Source: Bdellovibrionales bacterium (GTDB lineage Bacteria; Bdellovibrionota; FAC87; UBA2466). From it: a stretch of 34,720 nucleotides of DNA. Shown here one piece after another: positions 15,652-24,538 of this stretch. The stretch is taken from assembly GCA_005776395.1 (NCBI GenBank), contig SXPJ01000096.1, positions 1-34,720 on the forward strand, read 5' to 3'. Position numbers and translations under genes: made by a program. The notes under the pieces are model-generated. The model made no database searches and had not been told where the DNA came from. It worked only from the letters and a program-made list of their open reading frames with translations. Position 1 is the first letter of the stretch; every line of letters begins with the position of its first letter.

Positions 15652-17514
15652 GTGGAAAAATCGGGCTTAAAAAAAACATACAAGCTCTCCAAGGAAAACA
15701 AACCTTTAGAAGACTCAATCGCCTCTAAGCTGCCAAATTGGATACCTAATCTATTGCTGATTTGCCTTATCCTGATGTTGGGATACCTTCATTTTCCCAC
15801 AGGGTTCAATCTCCAACGCAAACTTATAGATTATGATGACCTAGAAGTGGTCGCAAAAATGATGAATCTTGATTTGAGCAGCTATTTCAATGAATGGCTA
15901 CCCAATCGTATACACTACGCTTTTCCTGTAAGAGATATCACCATTTTTTTTGATAAGTGGCTCTCCCCTCAAACTGAAGGGCAATTTTGGATCAGTAATT
16001 TTGTGCTCTTCTCGCTCTGTATTTTTCTGTTTTCTCTCATTCTCAAGATGATCTTTTCTAACTATGGGCCTCTTAACTTAGCTCTTCTCACGCTTTATGC
16101 GCTTCATCCCATCCAAACTGAAGTAGTTCAATGGATCACTTGTCGGAAATATCTTGTGGGTCTTCCCCCCATTCTTCTAGGAACTTGGATGGTTATCCGA
16201 TGGAAGGGGCAGGAACTAACCCCACGGCGTATTGCGGGGCTCACTGTAGTGTGGCTACTATCACTAGCCTCTTATCCGACCGCTGCTTTTTGGATACTTT
16301 GGGCCCTCTTTTTTATTCAGCGAAAAAACCCTCTTAAAAATAGATTACCCTTGTATGTTCTCTTTTTTGCAATCACTGCTCTGTATCTTTTTTTAGTAGG
16401 CCATGGAACTCTCGAAGTAAACTCAAGCTTAACCAACATTATTTCTAACTACAAAAAGAGTTTTCATTTTGGCTATAACGCTTTGGGGAGAGGGTTTTTT
16501 AACCTTGTTTTACCCTTTTGGACATTTTCTTATTACCGTGAAAATCATCCCTTCACTTTCATCGGATTAACTCTCTTAGTAGTTTTTCTTCTTTTTATTA
16601 AAACGGTAAGTCACCGAGTCTTGTCATTGAGTTACGAATCAAATTGTCGCCAACATCTCATTGAGGCAGGAGTATGGTTATTGGGGGGAGTGAGTTTTTT
16701 GATTCCAATCTCTAATACCATTTTGGGATTTTTTGATTTTATGCTTGCCGACCGGCACCTCTTTTTTTCAATGCCGTTTTTTATTATTGCGACAGGTTAT
16801 TTTTTTCTCTTTTTAAAAGAACTATTCGAATTTAATAAACCTGAATGGAAAATTGGAGTGCCGGTCATTTTTACAATCTGGATTGGTATCAGCCTATTCT
16901 CGATTGCAAGTAAAGTTCCGCTTTGGAAAGACGACTTCGAACTCATGAAAAATTGTGCAATCAAAGAGGGTTCTGCCCGATGTATGTCACAAACCGTTCG
17001 TCGTCGTTTTTTCAAGAGCGACTGTGCGAGTATAAACGACACGCTCTTGCAAGCGGCTGATTTTTACAAGCAAAAGCCTCCCTTTTCCTTTGAGTTCAGT
17101 TCAGAGATCCCTTTCTATCACGCTGCTTGTATCTCATTAAACAGTAGTATTCCTCGTGAAAAGAAAGAGGCCATTATAGAATCTCTCGAAAGATTCTATG
17201 ATTCATCTCCAGAAATCATTTTTGGGTTGGTTCTCTCGAGCCTTGAAAATGGCAATATGAGTAGAGCCATGGATTTAGCTTCTCAATATTATTTAGGCGA
17301 CCTCTCACTGGGACCAATTTCAGCCACTAGAACTCTACAGGCTGTTTATGCCGGTCAACTCACTGTTCTTTGTCAGCTTAATCCTTCTCCTCTCTGCTCC
17401 TCCCGACTGAATCATTTTTTATTACTTCATCCAGAAGCCATTATTAACTCCGGAGCCGGTTCATGGGGGCGGGAGGCTACCCTTATTATGGCCAAGCGTG
17501 GCGGGCTTAAATAG
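15652..17514 (+). CDS. TMTC-like integral membrane glycosyltransferase (GT-C fold)
   Basis: The 620-residue product starts at GTG 15652; the overlapping ATG at 15650 is in another frame and stops at once. About ten hydrophobic segments follow a cytoplasmic N-terminus. The first loop carries an acidic motif (YDDLEVVAKM). Later, ALHPIQTEVVQWITCRKYLV matches the LHPxHTExVxWISxR signature of TMTC-type O-mannosyltransferases, which transfer mannose from a polyprenyl-phosphate donor. The C-terminal ~170 residues are soluble and helical with several cysteines, replacing the usual TPR array. Donor and acceptor are unknown. Two GT-C enzymes occur in this window (see 26502). Confidence 0.6.
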   Translation: MEKSGLKKTYKLSKENKPLEDSIASKLPNWIPNLLLICLILMLGYLHFPTGFNLQRKLIDYDDLEVVAKMMNLDLSSYFNEWLPNRIHYAFPVRDITIFFDKWLSPQTEGQFWISNFVLFSLCIFLFSLILKMIFSNYGPLNLALLTLYALHPIQTEVVQWITCRKYLVGLPPILLGTWMVIRWKGQELTPRRIAGLTVVWLLSLASYPTAAFWILWALFFIQRKNPLKNRLPLYVLFFAITALYLFLVGHGTLEVNSSLTNIISNYKKSFHFGYNALGRGFFNLVLPFWTFSYYRENHPFTFIGLTLLVVFLLFIKTVSHRVLSLSYESNCRQHLIEAGVWLLGGVSFLIPISNTILGFFDFMLADRHLFFSMPFFIIATGYFFLFLKELFEFNKPEWKIGVPVIFTIWIGISLFSIASKVPLWKDDFELMKNCAIKEGSARCMSQTVRRRFFKSDCASINDTLLQAADFYKQKPPFSFEFSSEIPFYHAACISLNSSIPREKKEAIIESLERFYDSSPEIIFGLVLSSLENGNMSRAMDLASQYYLGDLSLGPISATRTLQAVYAGQLTVLCQLNPSPLCSSRLNHFLLLHPEAIINSGAGSWGREATLIMAKRGGLK

Positions 17515-17753
17515 GGCTTGTTAGTTCGCAGATTTTCATCAAACTTATTAACTACATGTTGAACTCATGCCCAGGAACCCACTTGATTATTTGCTTAAAT
17601 ACGTTATTTTGTGACACGGGCTTAAATCTTTCGCTTAGGTTTTTCTTGGATGAAAAGCTGTAATGCCTTGGTTTTAGCCCCTTTTCAATTTTTACTTATT
17701 GTGTCGAACCGGACAGCAATGAAAGCCGTGTTTTTGGGGTGTTGGGAGGTTGA
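17515..17753. other. Intergenic stretch before nfo
   Basis: About 240 bases without a credible coding frame. I see no convincing hairpin terminator or promoter. A GGGAGG four bases before the nfo ATG is its ribosome binding site. Confidence 0.5.
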
Positions 17754-18605
17754 ATGGGTTTTTTGGGCGCGCACATGTCGATTGCAGGAGGTCTTGAAAA
17801 GGCCATTGAACGTGGTGATGAGGTAGGCTGTGAATCGATCCAAATTTTCACTCAAAGCAGTCGAACTTGGAAAGTTTTTCCCCTTCTCGATGAAGAGATT
17901 CGGGTCTTTAAGACCGCTCTAAAAAAAGCTAAAACAGTAAAAAGAGTAATTGCCCACAATAGTTATTTAATCAATCTATCGACTGATAAAACAGAGGTTA
18001 GAAAAAAATCGGTCGAGTTTTTTGTGGCAATGATGGAACGCTGTGAATCCTTAGGAATCGAGTCACTCATCACTCATCCAGGAAGCCATTTAGGTGCAGG
18101 CGAGGATGTGGGCTTAAAAAAAACAAGCCAGAGTTTAAATGAAGTTATGAAGGCTTGTTCTGGTTTTAAAACTCAAATACTTCTCGAAAACACGGCCGGC
18201 CAGGGGGACTGTGTGGGCCATAGCTTTGAACAGCTTTCGCAGATTGTAGAGGGCTCTAAGCATCCAGAGAAGATCTTTTTCTGTTTTGATACTCAACATG
18301 CTTTTGCTGCGGGCTACGATCTAAGAACAGAGGCGGGTTACAAAAAGACCTTTCACGATTTTGATAAACTTCTCTCCCTACAAAAACTCAAGGCGTTCCA
18401 CTTAAATGATGCTCTAAAAGAGATGGGTTGTCGGGTCGATCGACATGCTAATCTTGGTACCGGTTTCTTAGGAATTGAGGCCTTTAGACCTTTAATGAAT
18501 GATAAGCGCTTTAAAGATCTCCCTATGTGTCTTGAGACCGCTCCCGGTGAAGAGATGGAAAATTATCGCAGCGAGCTTGCAAGTTTAAGATTGCTTCAAA
18601 AATAA
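17754..18605 (+). CDS. nfo: Endonuclease IV (AP endonuclease)
   Basis: The 283-residue length matches Nfo. All nine zinc ligands of the E. coli enzyme are present at almost identical positions: His68, His108, Glu145, Asp179, His182, His216, Asp229, His231 and Glu261. They lie in AHNSYLINLS, THPGSH, LLENTAGQG, FDTQHAFAAGYD, FHLND, DRHANLGTG and LETAPGE. The enzyme cuts the backbone 5' to abasic sites and removes damaged 3' ends in base excision repair. The ATG has a strong GGGAGG ribosome site. The gene is monocistronic and convergent with mtaD, with a tandem repeat between them. Confidence 0.97.
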   Translation: MGFLGAHMSIAGGLEKAIERGDEVGCESIQIFTQSSRTWKVFPLLDEEIRVFKTALKKAKTVKRVIAHNSYLINLSTDKTEVRKKSVEFFVAMMERCESLGIESLITHPGSHLGAGEDVGLKKTSQSLNEVMKACSGFKTQILLENTAGQGDCVGHSFEQLSQIVEGSKHPEKIFFCFDTQHAFAAGYDLRTEAGYKKTFHDFDKLLSLQKLKAFHLNDALKEMGCRVDRHANLGTGFLGIEAFRPLMNDKRFKDLPMCLETAPGEEMENYRSELASLRLLQK

Positions 18606-18614
18606 ACCCACCCA

Positions 18615-18668
18615 AAGTAAAGCCATACCTTTTGGTTGCCTAAGTAAAGCCATACCTTTTGGTTGCCT
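18615..18668. repeat. Two perfect tandem copies of a 27-bp unit between nfo and mtaD
   Basis: The unit starting AAGTAAAGCCATACCTTTTG and ending GTTGCCT occurs at 18615-18641 and again at 18642-18668 without mismatch. A third partial TTTTGGTTA continues into the mtaD stop codon region. The repeats fill nearly all of the convergent intergenic gap. Confidence 0.85.
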
Positions 18669-18673
18669 TTTGG

Positions 18674-19999
18674 TTACTGGGCGATGCGCCGTCCCCAGGC
18701 TCTAGCCTCTTCTAAAATAGAGGCCTCATCTAAAGTTAGAACTTTTCGGTTTTCCATTAGAACGGAACCCCCCACAACACTGTGTTTTACATCACAGCCT
18801 GAAGCACTGTAGGCCAAATGGGAAAAGGGGTTGTAGAGCGGCGTAGCATGGGGCGCCTCTACACTCACCGCAATCAAATCGGCCGATTTACCCACCTCAA
18901 GTGAACCCATCTCATGATCCAATTTAAAGGCTTGAGCTGCTTCAATCGTCAATATTTTGACGATATCCTCGGCCTTTAATTTACCTATGCCGCTCTGAAG
19001 TACTTGAAGCTTTAAAGCAGTATCAGCCTCTTGTAAGAGGTCTAAATTATTATTACTAGCGGCACCGTCGGTTCCCAGGGCAATTTTGACCCCCTCTTGG
19101 CGCAATTTCACAATTGGAGCGATGCCAGCCCCCAACTTCAAATTGGACTCAGGATTATGAACCACCCCTACCTGATAACGATTTAAGATTTCAATATCTG
19201 TATCTTCTAAACAAACACAATGGGCCGCTATCGAACGATTTCTCCACAAACCTATTTTCTCGAAAAATGCAGTTGGAGTCATTTTTCTTTTCTGACGACA
19301 CTCTTCTACTTCGGCCTGGGTCTCCTGCAAATGTAAATGAACTCTGAGATTTCTCTGATGCGCATACTCCGAAACCTTTTTCCAAACAGGGTCACTTACT
19401 CCATAAATTGAATGGGGAGCTATGGCCGGAAGAACTCTAGGATAATTTTGAATTTGGGATAGATACTCATCAAACTGAGCAAAGATCTTTTGGGCCTCTT
19501 CAACGCCACTAATTTCAATAAGGGTTTGTCCACAAATGGCCCTTAAACCACTTTCGTGAACAGCTCGAGCCGCCGACTCTTCAAAGTAATACATGTCATT
19601 AAATAGCGTCGTTCCTGAACGGATCATTTCAAGACTAGCTAATAATGTTCCTAAATAGACAAATTCCTTACTTCCCCACTTTTTCTCTAGAGGAAAAATT
19701 TTTTCATGCAACCATTCATGTAAGGGCTTATCGTCAGCAATACCTCTTAGCAAGGTCATTCCGGTGTGCGTGTGCCCATTAATAAAGCCAGGAAGAACAA
19801 GACAGTTTCTCGCATCAATAACTTTATTTGCAGTAAGCTCACTAGGTTTATCGACCGATTTAATAGCTATGATTCTTCCATGCCGAATATCAATCTGAGC
19901 GTTAGCAATGATCTCGTTTTTTTTATTAAGTGTAAGGGCAACTCCTCCCCAAATAGTTAAATCAGGAATAATCTTGGGTGGTTTATCAGGGCTATTCAT
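18674..19999 (-). CDS. mtaD: 5-methylthioadenosine/S-adenosylhomocysteine deaminase
   Basis: The 441-residue amidohydrolase deaminates methylthioadenosine and S-adenosylhomocysteine, or related adenosine compounds, to inosine forms. Metal ligands are His76 and His78 in GFINGHTHTGMTLLRG, His221/His223 region with Glu226 (HLHLQET), His260 and Asp311 in ALGTDGAASNNNLDLL. HNPESNLKLGAGIAPI and WLHEKIFPLEKKW are typical of the MtaD subgroup. The last gene of the salvage operon, it overlaps cdd by four bases. In this context a nucleoside-salvage deaminase role is consistent, although guanine/cytosine-type deaminases are distant alternatives. Confidence 0.88.
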   Translation of the reverse strand: MNSPDKPPKIIPDLTIWGGVALTLNKKNEIIANAQIDIRHGRIIAIKSVDKPSELTANKVIDARNCLVLPGFINGHTHTGMTLLRGIADDKPLHEWLHEKIFPLEKKWGSKEFVYLGTLLASLEMIRSGTTLFNDMYYFEESAARAVHESGLRAICGQTLIEISGVEEAQKIFAQFDEYLSQIQNYPRVLPAIAPHSIYGVSDPVWKKVSEYAHQRNLRVHLHLQETQAEVEECRQKRKMTPTAFFEKIGLWRNRSIAAHCVCLEDTDIEILNRYQVGVVHNPESNLKLGAGIAPIVKLRQEGVKIALGTDGAASNNNLDLLQEADTALKLQVLQSGIGKLKAEDIVKILTIEAAQAFKLDHEMGSLEVGKSADLIAVSVEAPHATPLYNPFSHLAYSASGCDVKHSVVGGSVLMENRKVLTLDEASILEEARAWGRRIAQ

Positions 20000-20427
20000 T
20001 TATTAAGTTTCTCAGGATCAAACGCAAAGGGAAAGAGGGTTCGAGTCAAAGCCCTTTGAAAGAGCTTACCTGGGTTATTAACTGCAATAACTTCAGAATC
20101 TGCCCCAAACTCCTGAATTACCTGTAAACACATTCCACAAGGGAAAACGGGCTCTTCAGAAGAGGCCGCGACAACAATCGATTTAATTTTTTTTCCACCC
20201 TCTGAGATCATTTTTACAATGGCCGTTCGCTCCGCACACAATCCAGCTGGATAAGAAGCATTTTCAACATTACATCCGGTAAAAATCTTCCCTTCTTCAT
20301 CAGTAAGGGCACACCCTACAGAGTAATTAGAATAGGGGGCATAGGCTCTTTTTTTAACTTCTAAGGCCTTTTTAACCAATTCTTTTTCTTTCGTCGTAAG
20401 CTTTGAAATGGGTTTTATCGTTTTCAT
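19996..20427 (-). CDS. cdd: Cytidine deaminase
   Basis: The 143-residue protein has the homotetrameric cytidine deaminase layout. AYAPYSNYSVGCAL near the N-terminus forms the substrate pocket. The zinc site is Cys64-Ala-Glu66 (Glu66 being the proton shuttle) with Pro96-Cys97-Gly-Met-Cys100. It converts cytidine and deoxycytidine to uridine and deoxyuridine, feeding the pyrimidine phosphorylase encoded two genes upstream. It overlaps punA and mtaD by four bases at each end, so it is tightly coupled. Confidence 0.96.
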   Translation of the reverse strand: MKTIKPISKLTTKEKELVKKALEVKKRAYAPYSNYSVGCALTDEEGKIFTGCNVENASYPAGLCAERTAIVKMISEGGKKIKSIVVAASSEEPVFPCGMCLQVIQEFGADSEVIAVNNPGKLFQRALTRTLFPFAFDPEKLNK

Positions 20428-21257
20428 ACAAGTTTTTCCATGGCTTTAATAGACTCTTTTACCAATGAACAGAAAGGCACCTGAACTTTCTTCGCAATCT
20501 CTAAAACCTCTGAATGTTCTATAGGGGTTGAGCCAACTCCCGCAGCTAAATTGGTAACACAGGATACGGCAACTACCCTCTTTCCCATGTGATGAAGAGC
20601 GATAGCCTCAGGGACGGTTGACATTCCCACTACATCTCCACCTAGCCCTCGATACATTTTAATTTCGGCTGGAGTTTCATAGGAAGGCCCATGCAGTCCC
20701 ACATAAATTCCCTGTCTTAGATTAATATTTAATTTCTTAGCTGCATCCAAAACGATTTCTCTTAATTCCGGATCATAAAGATGAGTCATATCTGGGAAGC
20801 GAGGTCCTAGCTCATCCAAGTTCTTTCCTATGAGAGGATTAGTTCCCATAAGATTTAAGTGGTCCTGGATCAGTACTAAATCCGCAGGGTTCATCTCGGG
20901 ATGAAGTCCCCCAGCCGCATTGGTTAGGAAAAATACCTTGGCCCCACAGAGAGCAAAAGTTCGAAATGGAAAGACAACATCATCCATTTTAAGCCCTTCA
21001 TAATAATGAAGTCTTCCCTGCATGCAGGCGACACGAACTCCTCCCAATTTTCCCACAAGTAATCTGGAAACATGGCCCTGAACAGTAGATTGCGAAAGAT
21101 GTGGAATATCAGAATATGAAACTTCAGTCTCAACTTCGAGTTCATTTAAAATAGTGGCAAGTCCACTGCCAAGAACGATTAAAAAACCAGGAAATTTTTG
21201 AACCTTGCTACTAACGTAATTTCTAGCCTCCTGTATTTTTTCTAAGGTGGTTTTCAC
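20424..21257 (-). CDS. punA: Purine nucleoside phosphorylase (trimeric class)
   Basis: The 277-residue enzyme shows the signatures of trimeric PNP: IVLGSGLA near residue 28, the phosphate-binding GHVSRLLVG and GRLHYYEGL, FLTNAAGGLHPEMNPADLVL, GPSYETPAEIKMYR and VVGMSTVPEAIALHHMG, and SCVTNLAAG close to the C-terminus. It splits purine (deoxy)nucleosides with phosphate into free base and (deoxy)ribose 1-phosphate, which DeoB and DeoC then process. It overlaps deoA and cdd by four bases each. Confidence 0.95.
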   Translation of the reverse strand: MKTTLEKIQEARNYVSSKVQKFPGFLIVLGSGLATILNELEVETEVSYSDIPHLSQSTVQGHVSRLLVGKLGGVRVACMQGRLHYYEGLKMDDVVFPFRTFALCGAKVFFLTNAAGGLHPEMNPADLVLIQDHLNLMGTNPLIGKNLDELGPRFPDMTHLYDPELREIVLDAAKKLNINLRQGIYVGLHGPSYETPAEIKMYRGLGGDVVGMSTVPEAIALHHMGKRVVAVSCVTNLAAGVGSTPIEHSEVLEIAKKVQVPFCSLVKESIKAMEKLV

Positions 21258-22615
21258 AAAATAATCTCCTCTACTATAGATGCACTGTCAGATTGACTCA
21301 TTTTTTCTTCTGATATTTTAATGGCCAAAGGCAATAACTTTTTAAGTTTTTCTAAATCTTCTGCCTTACGATAATAAGCTCTCAAGATCGTATCTCCGGT
21401 ATGGACAGAGTGCCCCACCTTTTTGTAAAACTCGAAACCTGCTTTGTTATCAATAGTAGACTCCTTGGTGAGCCTTCCCCCACCTATTTCAACTAGAAGG
21501 ACCCCCATTTGTCTTGCGTGAATTAAAGAAATAACACCGGACTGTTCCGCCTTATACTCGAAACAGAAAGAGTGTTTCCGAAACAACTCTCGCTCATTCT
21601 CAAAAACATTAAAGTCTCCTCCCTGAGATTCAAACATCATACGAAACAGGGGATAGGCCTCTCGTTTTTCAATAATATCTAGACACATACTCTTAGCTTC
21701 TACCACCGATATCTTCCTCTTAGATGCCATAGTTAGCATCCAGGCCGCACTTTCTAAGATAAGCTCTTCGAGATGTTTTTCCCTGGGTTGTCCATTCAAA
21801 AAGTCGGCACACTCCTCAACCTCTAAAAAATGGCCCGTTTTCCATCCTAAAGGCTCATCCATTTTAGTAATAAGCCCTACCGCATCTAACCCCTGACTTT
21901 TTGCAACCGATATTAATCCTTGAGCCAACTCTCTTGCTTGCTCGGAGCTAGTCATAAAGGCTCCGATTCCGGTTTTTATATCAAATAAAATACCGTTCAA
22001 ATTTTCAGCAAGTTTTTTACTCATGATACTTGAAACAATCAAAGGAATACTTTCAATAGTTCCAGTGACATCACGTAGAGAATAAAGCAGGCGATCAGCT
22101 GGAGCGATGGCATCGGTTTGTCCCGCCATAAAAAAGCCCTGAGAATTTATCAGTTCCATCGCCTTCTGAATTTCGAGTTGGGTTTTAAATCCAGAAACAG
22201 ACTCTAACTTATCCAGAGTTCCACCGGTATGTCCTAGCCCCCTGCCAGAGATCATTGGGATCCGCATTGAAATATTTTTTAGATACTTCTCCGAAACCGT
22301 TTTAACTAAAGGAACTAATACTAGAGAGGTTTTATCTCCAACTCCTCCCGTACTGTGTTTATCGATCCAGTATTGATTTCCAATCCTTGAAGCCTCTTCG
22401 GAACGTTCCAAAGTAATCCCTGAATGCCACATGAGCTCAGTCCAATAAGAGAGTTCTCTTGAAGTCATTCCCTGGAAAAAGACTGCCATCAACCAAGCTG
22501 ATAACTGATACTCTTTTATCTCTCCACTCAAAAAACCCTTAAGCAGAAACTCTAATTCATCTTTGGAGTTTTCCTCTCCTAATCTTTTTTTTGTAATTAT
22601 TTCTTTGGCTTGCAT
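21254..22615 (-). CDS. deoA: Thymidine/pyrimidine-nucleoside phosphorylase
   Basis: The 453-residue protein has the glycosyltransferase-family-3 layout: an N-terminal helical domain with LSAWLMAVFFQGMTSREL, then WIDKHSTGGVGDKTSLVLVP for phosphate binding, and MISGRGLGHTGGTLDKLES. These are followed by DVTGTIESIPLIVSSIMSKK and the pyrimidine-phosphorylase C-terminal domain with EIGGGRLTKES. It converts thymidine or deoxyuridine/uridine plus phosphate to base and sugar 1-phosphate. The start at 22615 overlaps the end of deoB by 19 bases. DeoA and Pdp cannot be separated by eye. Confidence 0.94.
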   Translation of the reverse strand: MQAKEIITKKRLGEENSKDELEFLLKGFLSGEIKEYQLSAWLMAVFFQGMTSRELSYWTELMWHSGITLERSEEASRIGNQYWIDKHSTGGVGDKTSLVLVPLVKTVSEKYLKNISMRIPMISGRGLGHTGGTLDKLESVSGFKTQLEIQKAMELINSQGFFMAGQTDAIAPADRLLYSLRDVTGTIESIPLIVSSIMSKKLAENLNGILFDIKTGIGAFMTSSEQARELAQGLISVAKSQGLDAVGLITKMDEPLGWKTGHFLEVEECADFLNGQPREKHLEELILESAAWMLTMASKRKISVVEAKSMCLDIIEKREAYPLFRMMFESQGGDFNVFENERELFRKHSFCFEYKAEQSGVISLIHARQMGVLLVEIGGGRLTKESTIDNKAGFEFYKKVGHSVHTGDTILRAYYRKAEDLEKLKKLLPLAIKISEEKMSQSDSASIVEEIIL

Positions 22616-23793
22616 AAAAAACTCTGACCTTGAAGTTTGAGGTTAGTATCAGAAATTTGATAAGCCGCTAAAACTGAAGCTGAGACATCGGCAAATGAAT
22701 TGCGATCTGCTAAAGTTTGTCCTTCAAACCTAGGTGAGTAAGCGATCAAAGGAACAAACTCTCTTGTGTGGTCTGACCCTTTAAAAGTGGGATCACAGCC
22801 ATGGTCAGAGGTAAGAATAACGCAATCATCTTCGGTGAGTTCATTTAATATTTTCGGAAAAAAGTTATCCATCTCCAATAGAGAATTAGCATAGCCCTTG
22901 GGATCTCGACGGTGACCATAGAGTTGATCGAAATCAACTAAATTGGTAAAAATAAAGGCCTGCTCCCCCCTGTTTTTTTGCATAAAATCTAGAGTCACTT
23001 TTAGACTGTCTCTATTATTTCCGGTGTGATTCCCTGCTGTAATTCCACGATGAGCAAAGATGTCATCAATTTTCCCAACGCTTAAAACTTTTATCCCATT
23101 ATTTTGTAGGACATCTAAACAATTAAGTGGGGGATTGATCGAATAGTCTTTTCTATGTTCTGTACGTTTAAATTGATCTGCGCCTTGACCGATAAAGGGA
23201 CGAGCAATCACTCTGCCAATCTGGTAGGGAATCGTAAGCCTTCTGGCGACTTCACAAACTTCATAGAGTTTTTTAAGAGCCAAAACCTCTTCATGAGCCG
23301 CAATCTGAAAAACACTGTCGCCCGAGGTATAAACTATTACTTTTCCCGTTCTTAAATGTTCTTCGCCGAGCTCTTTAAGAATTTCAGTGCCGCTAGCCGG
23401 CCTATTTCCCAGAACTCCGGGAACTTTTGCCTCTTTGATAAAGAGCTGGAGCAACTCATCGGGAAATCCTTCGGGAAAGAGTTGAAACGGAGTCTCAGTC
23501 ACAAGTCCTGCCAGTTCCCAATGGCCCGTTGTAGTATCTTTACCTTTGCTCTTCTCTGCCATTCTGGCCACAATAGCTTTAGGATTTTTGTTAGGAGTGA
23601 GCCCTAAAAAGGGGCCCAAATTTCCAATTCCCAGTTTTTCTAAGTTTGGAAGACTCATTCCTCCAACACTTTTTGCGACATGGGCCAAAGTGTTAGAACC
23701 CTCATCTCCATAGAGCTTGGCATCTGGAGCTGCCCCCACTCCAAATCCATCTGCAACTAGGATTACAATCCTTTTAAAAGGGGACGGTTTCAA
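22597..23793 (-). CDS. deoB: Phosphopentomutase
   Basis: The 398-residue alkaline-phosphatase-superfamily mutase begins with metal-site Asp15 in ILVADGFGVGAAPDA. It carries the phosphothreonine loop KGKDTTTGHWELAGL, the cap domain, and the second metal-site cluster in FTNLVDFDQLYGHRRD and TSDHGCDPTFKGSDHTRE. It interconverts ribose or deoxyribose 1-phosphate and 5-phosphate, linking the phosphorylases to DeoC. The start codon immediately follows the deoC stop, and the 3' end overlaps deoA by 19 bases. Confidence 0.96.
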   Translation of the reverse strand: MKPSPFKRIVILVADGFGVGAAPDAKLYGDEGSNTLAHVAKSVGGMSLPNLEKLGIGNLGPFLGLTPNKNPKAIVARMAEKSKGKDTTTGHWELAGLVTETPFQLFPEGFPDELLQLFIKEAKVPGVLGNRPASGTEILKELGEEHLRTGKVIVYTSGDSVFQIAAHEEVLALKKLYEVCEVARRLTIPYQIGRVIARPFIGQGADQFKRTEHRKDYSINPPLNCLDVLQNNGIKVLSVGKIDDIFAHRGITAGNHTGNNRDSLKVTLDFMQKNRGEQAFIFTNLVDFDQLYGHRRDPKGYANSLLEMDNFFPKILNELTEDDCVILTSDHGCDPTFKGSDHTREFVPLIAYSPRFEGQTLADRNSFADVSASVLAAYQISDTNLKLQGQSFLCKPKK

Positions 23794-24483
23794 TTAATAG
23801 GCTCCTGATTGACTACAAGCCCCTTGCACAATGGCAACCGAAGCTGACGTTCCCAATCGAGTGGCTCCTGCATTGATCATCTTAACGGCATCTTCATAGG
23901 AGCGAACTCCGCCACTTGCTTTAACTCCAAACCCTTCACCCACCGTCTCTCTCATTAACTTGATGTCCGATTCAGTGGCTCCTGACTTAGAAAAACCGGT
24001 AGAGGTTTTAACAAAATGGGCTCCCGCGGCTTTAACTAAGGCACAGGCAATTCTCTTTTCATTTTCAGTTAACTCACTTGTTTCTAGAATAACTTTGACT
24101 GGTACTTTATCTGCGGCAACCACTACCTGATGAAGGTCATTATAAACAGCTGCATAATCTTTTTTTGCGAGCAAATGACGATTTAAAACTACATCAATTT
24201 CCTGAGCTCCTGCACGAACTGCAGCCAAAGTATCTTGATGTTTCTTTTCGGTGGAGTCAGCGCCATGAGGAAATGAAATCACTGTGATGGAAAGAACTTT
24301 GGAGCCCTTTAACCTGGTTGAAACTGTAGCAAGCCATTTAGCCTCCACACAGACGGTTTTAAAATTATGGGTAAGAGCCTCATCGCAAACTTTTAAAATT
24401 TCAGATTCGTTCGCCTCTGGACGAAGTATCGTATGATCGATATATTGGGCCAGAAGTTTTGAATCAAGTTTATTTTTTGTCAT
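23794..24483 (-). CDS. deoC: Deoxyribose-phosphate aldolase
   Basis: From the ATG at 24483 the protein is 229 residues, beginning TKNKLDSKLLAQYIDHTILRP as in the short bacterial DeoC group. The Schiff-base lysine lies in HFVKTSTGF, the partner lysine in GVKASGGVRS and the catalytic Asp in EIDVVLN. It splits deoxyribose 5-phosphate into acetaldehyde and glyceraldehyde 3-phosphate. The frame extends to an ATG at 24546, but that would add 21 unrelated residues and overlap the acylphosphatase start. A good promoter lies between the two ATGs, which favours 24483. First gene of the operon. Confidence 0.93.
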   Translation of the reverse strand: MTKNKLDSKLLAQYIDHTILRPEANESEILKVCDEALTHNFKTVCVEAKWLATVSTRLKGSKVLSITVISFPHGADSTEKKHQDTLAAVRAGAQEIDVVLNRHLLAKKDYAAVYNDLHQVVVAADKVPVKVILETSELTENEKRIACALVKAAGAHFVKTSTGFSKSGATESDIKLMRETVGEGFGVKASGGVRSYEDAVKMINAGATRLGTSASVAIVQGACSQSGAY

Positions 24484-24494
24484 AAGATTCCAAG

Positions 24495-24522
24495 GGTATA
24501 CCTGGGTTTGATGGCGCGTCAA
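24495..24522 (-). promoter_or_regulatory. Candidate promoter of the nucleoside-salvage operon
   Basis: On the minus strand TTGACG (24517-24522) is followed after 16 bases by TATACC (24495-24500). The deoC ATG begins only 11 bases beyond the -10, implying a very short leader. The -10 lies in the perfect palindrome GGTATACC, which could also be an operator half. No CytR- or DeoR-type operator was recognised. Confidence 0.45.
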
Positions 24523-24538
24523 ATGGAAGTCTTCACAT

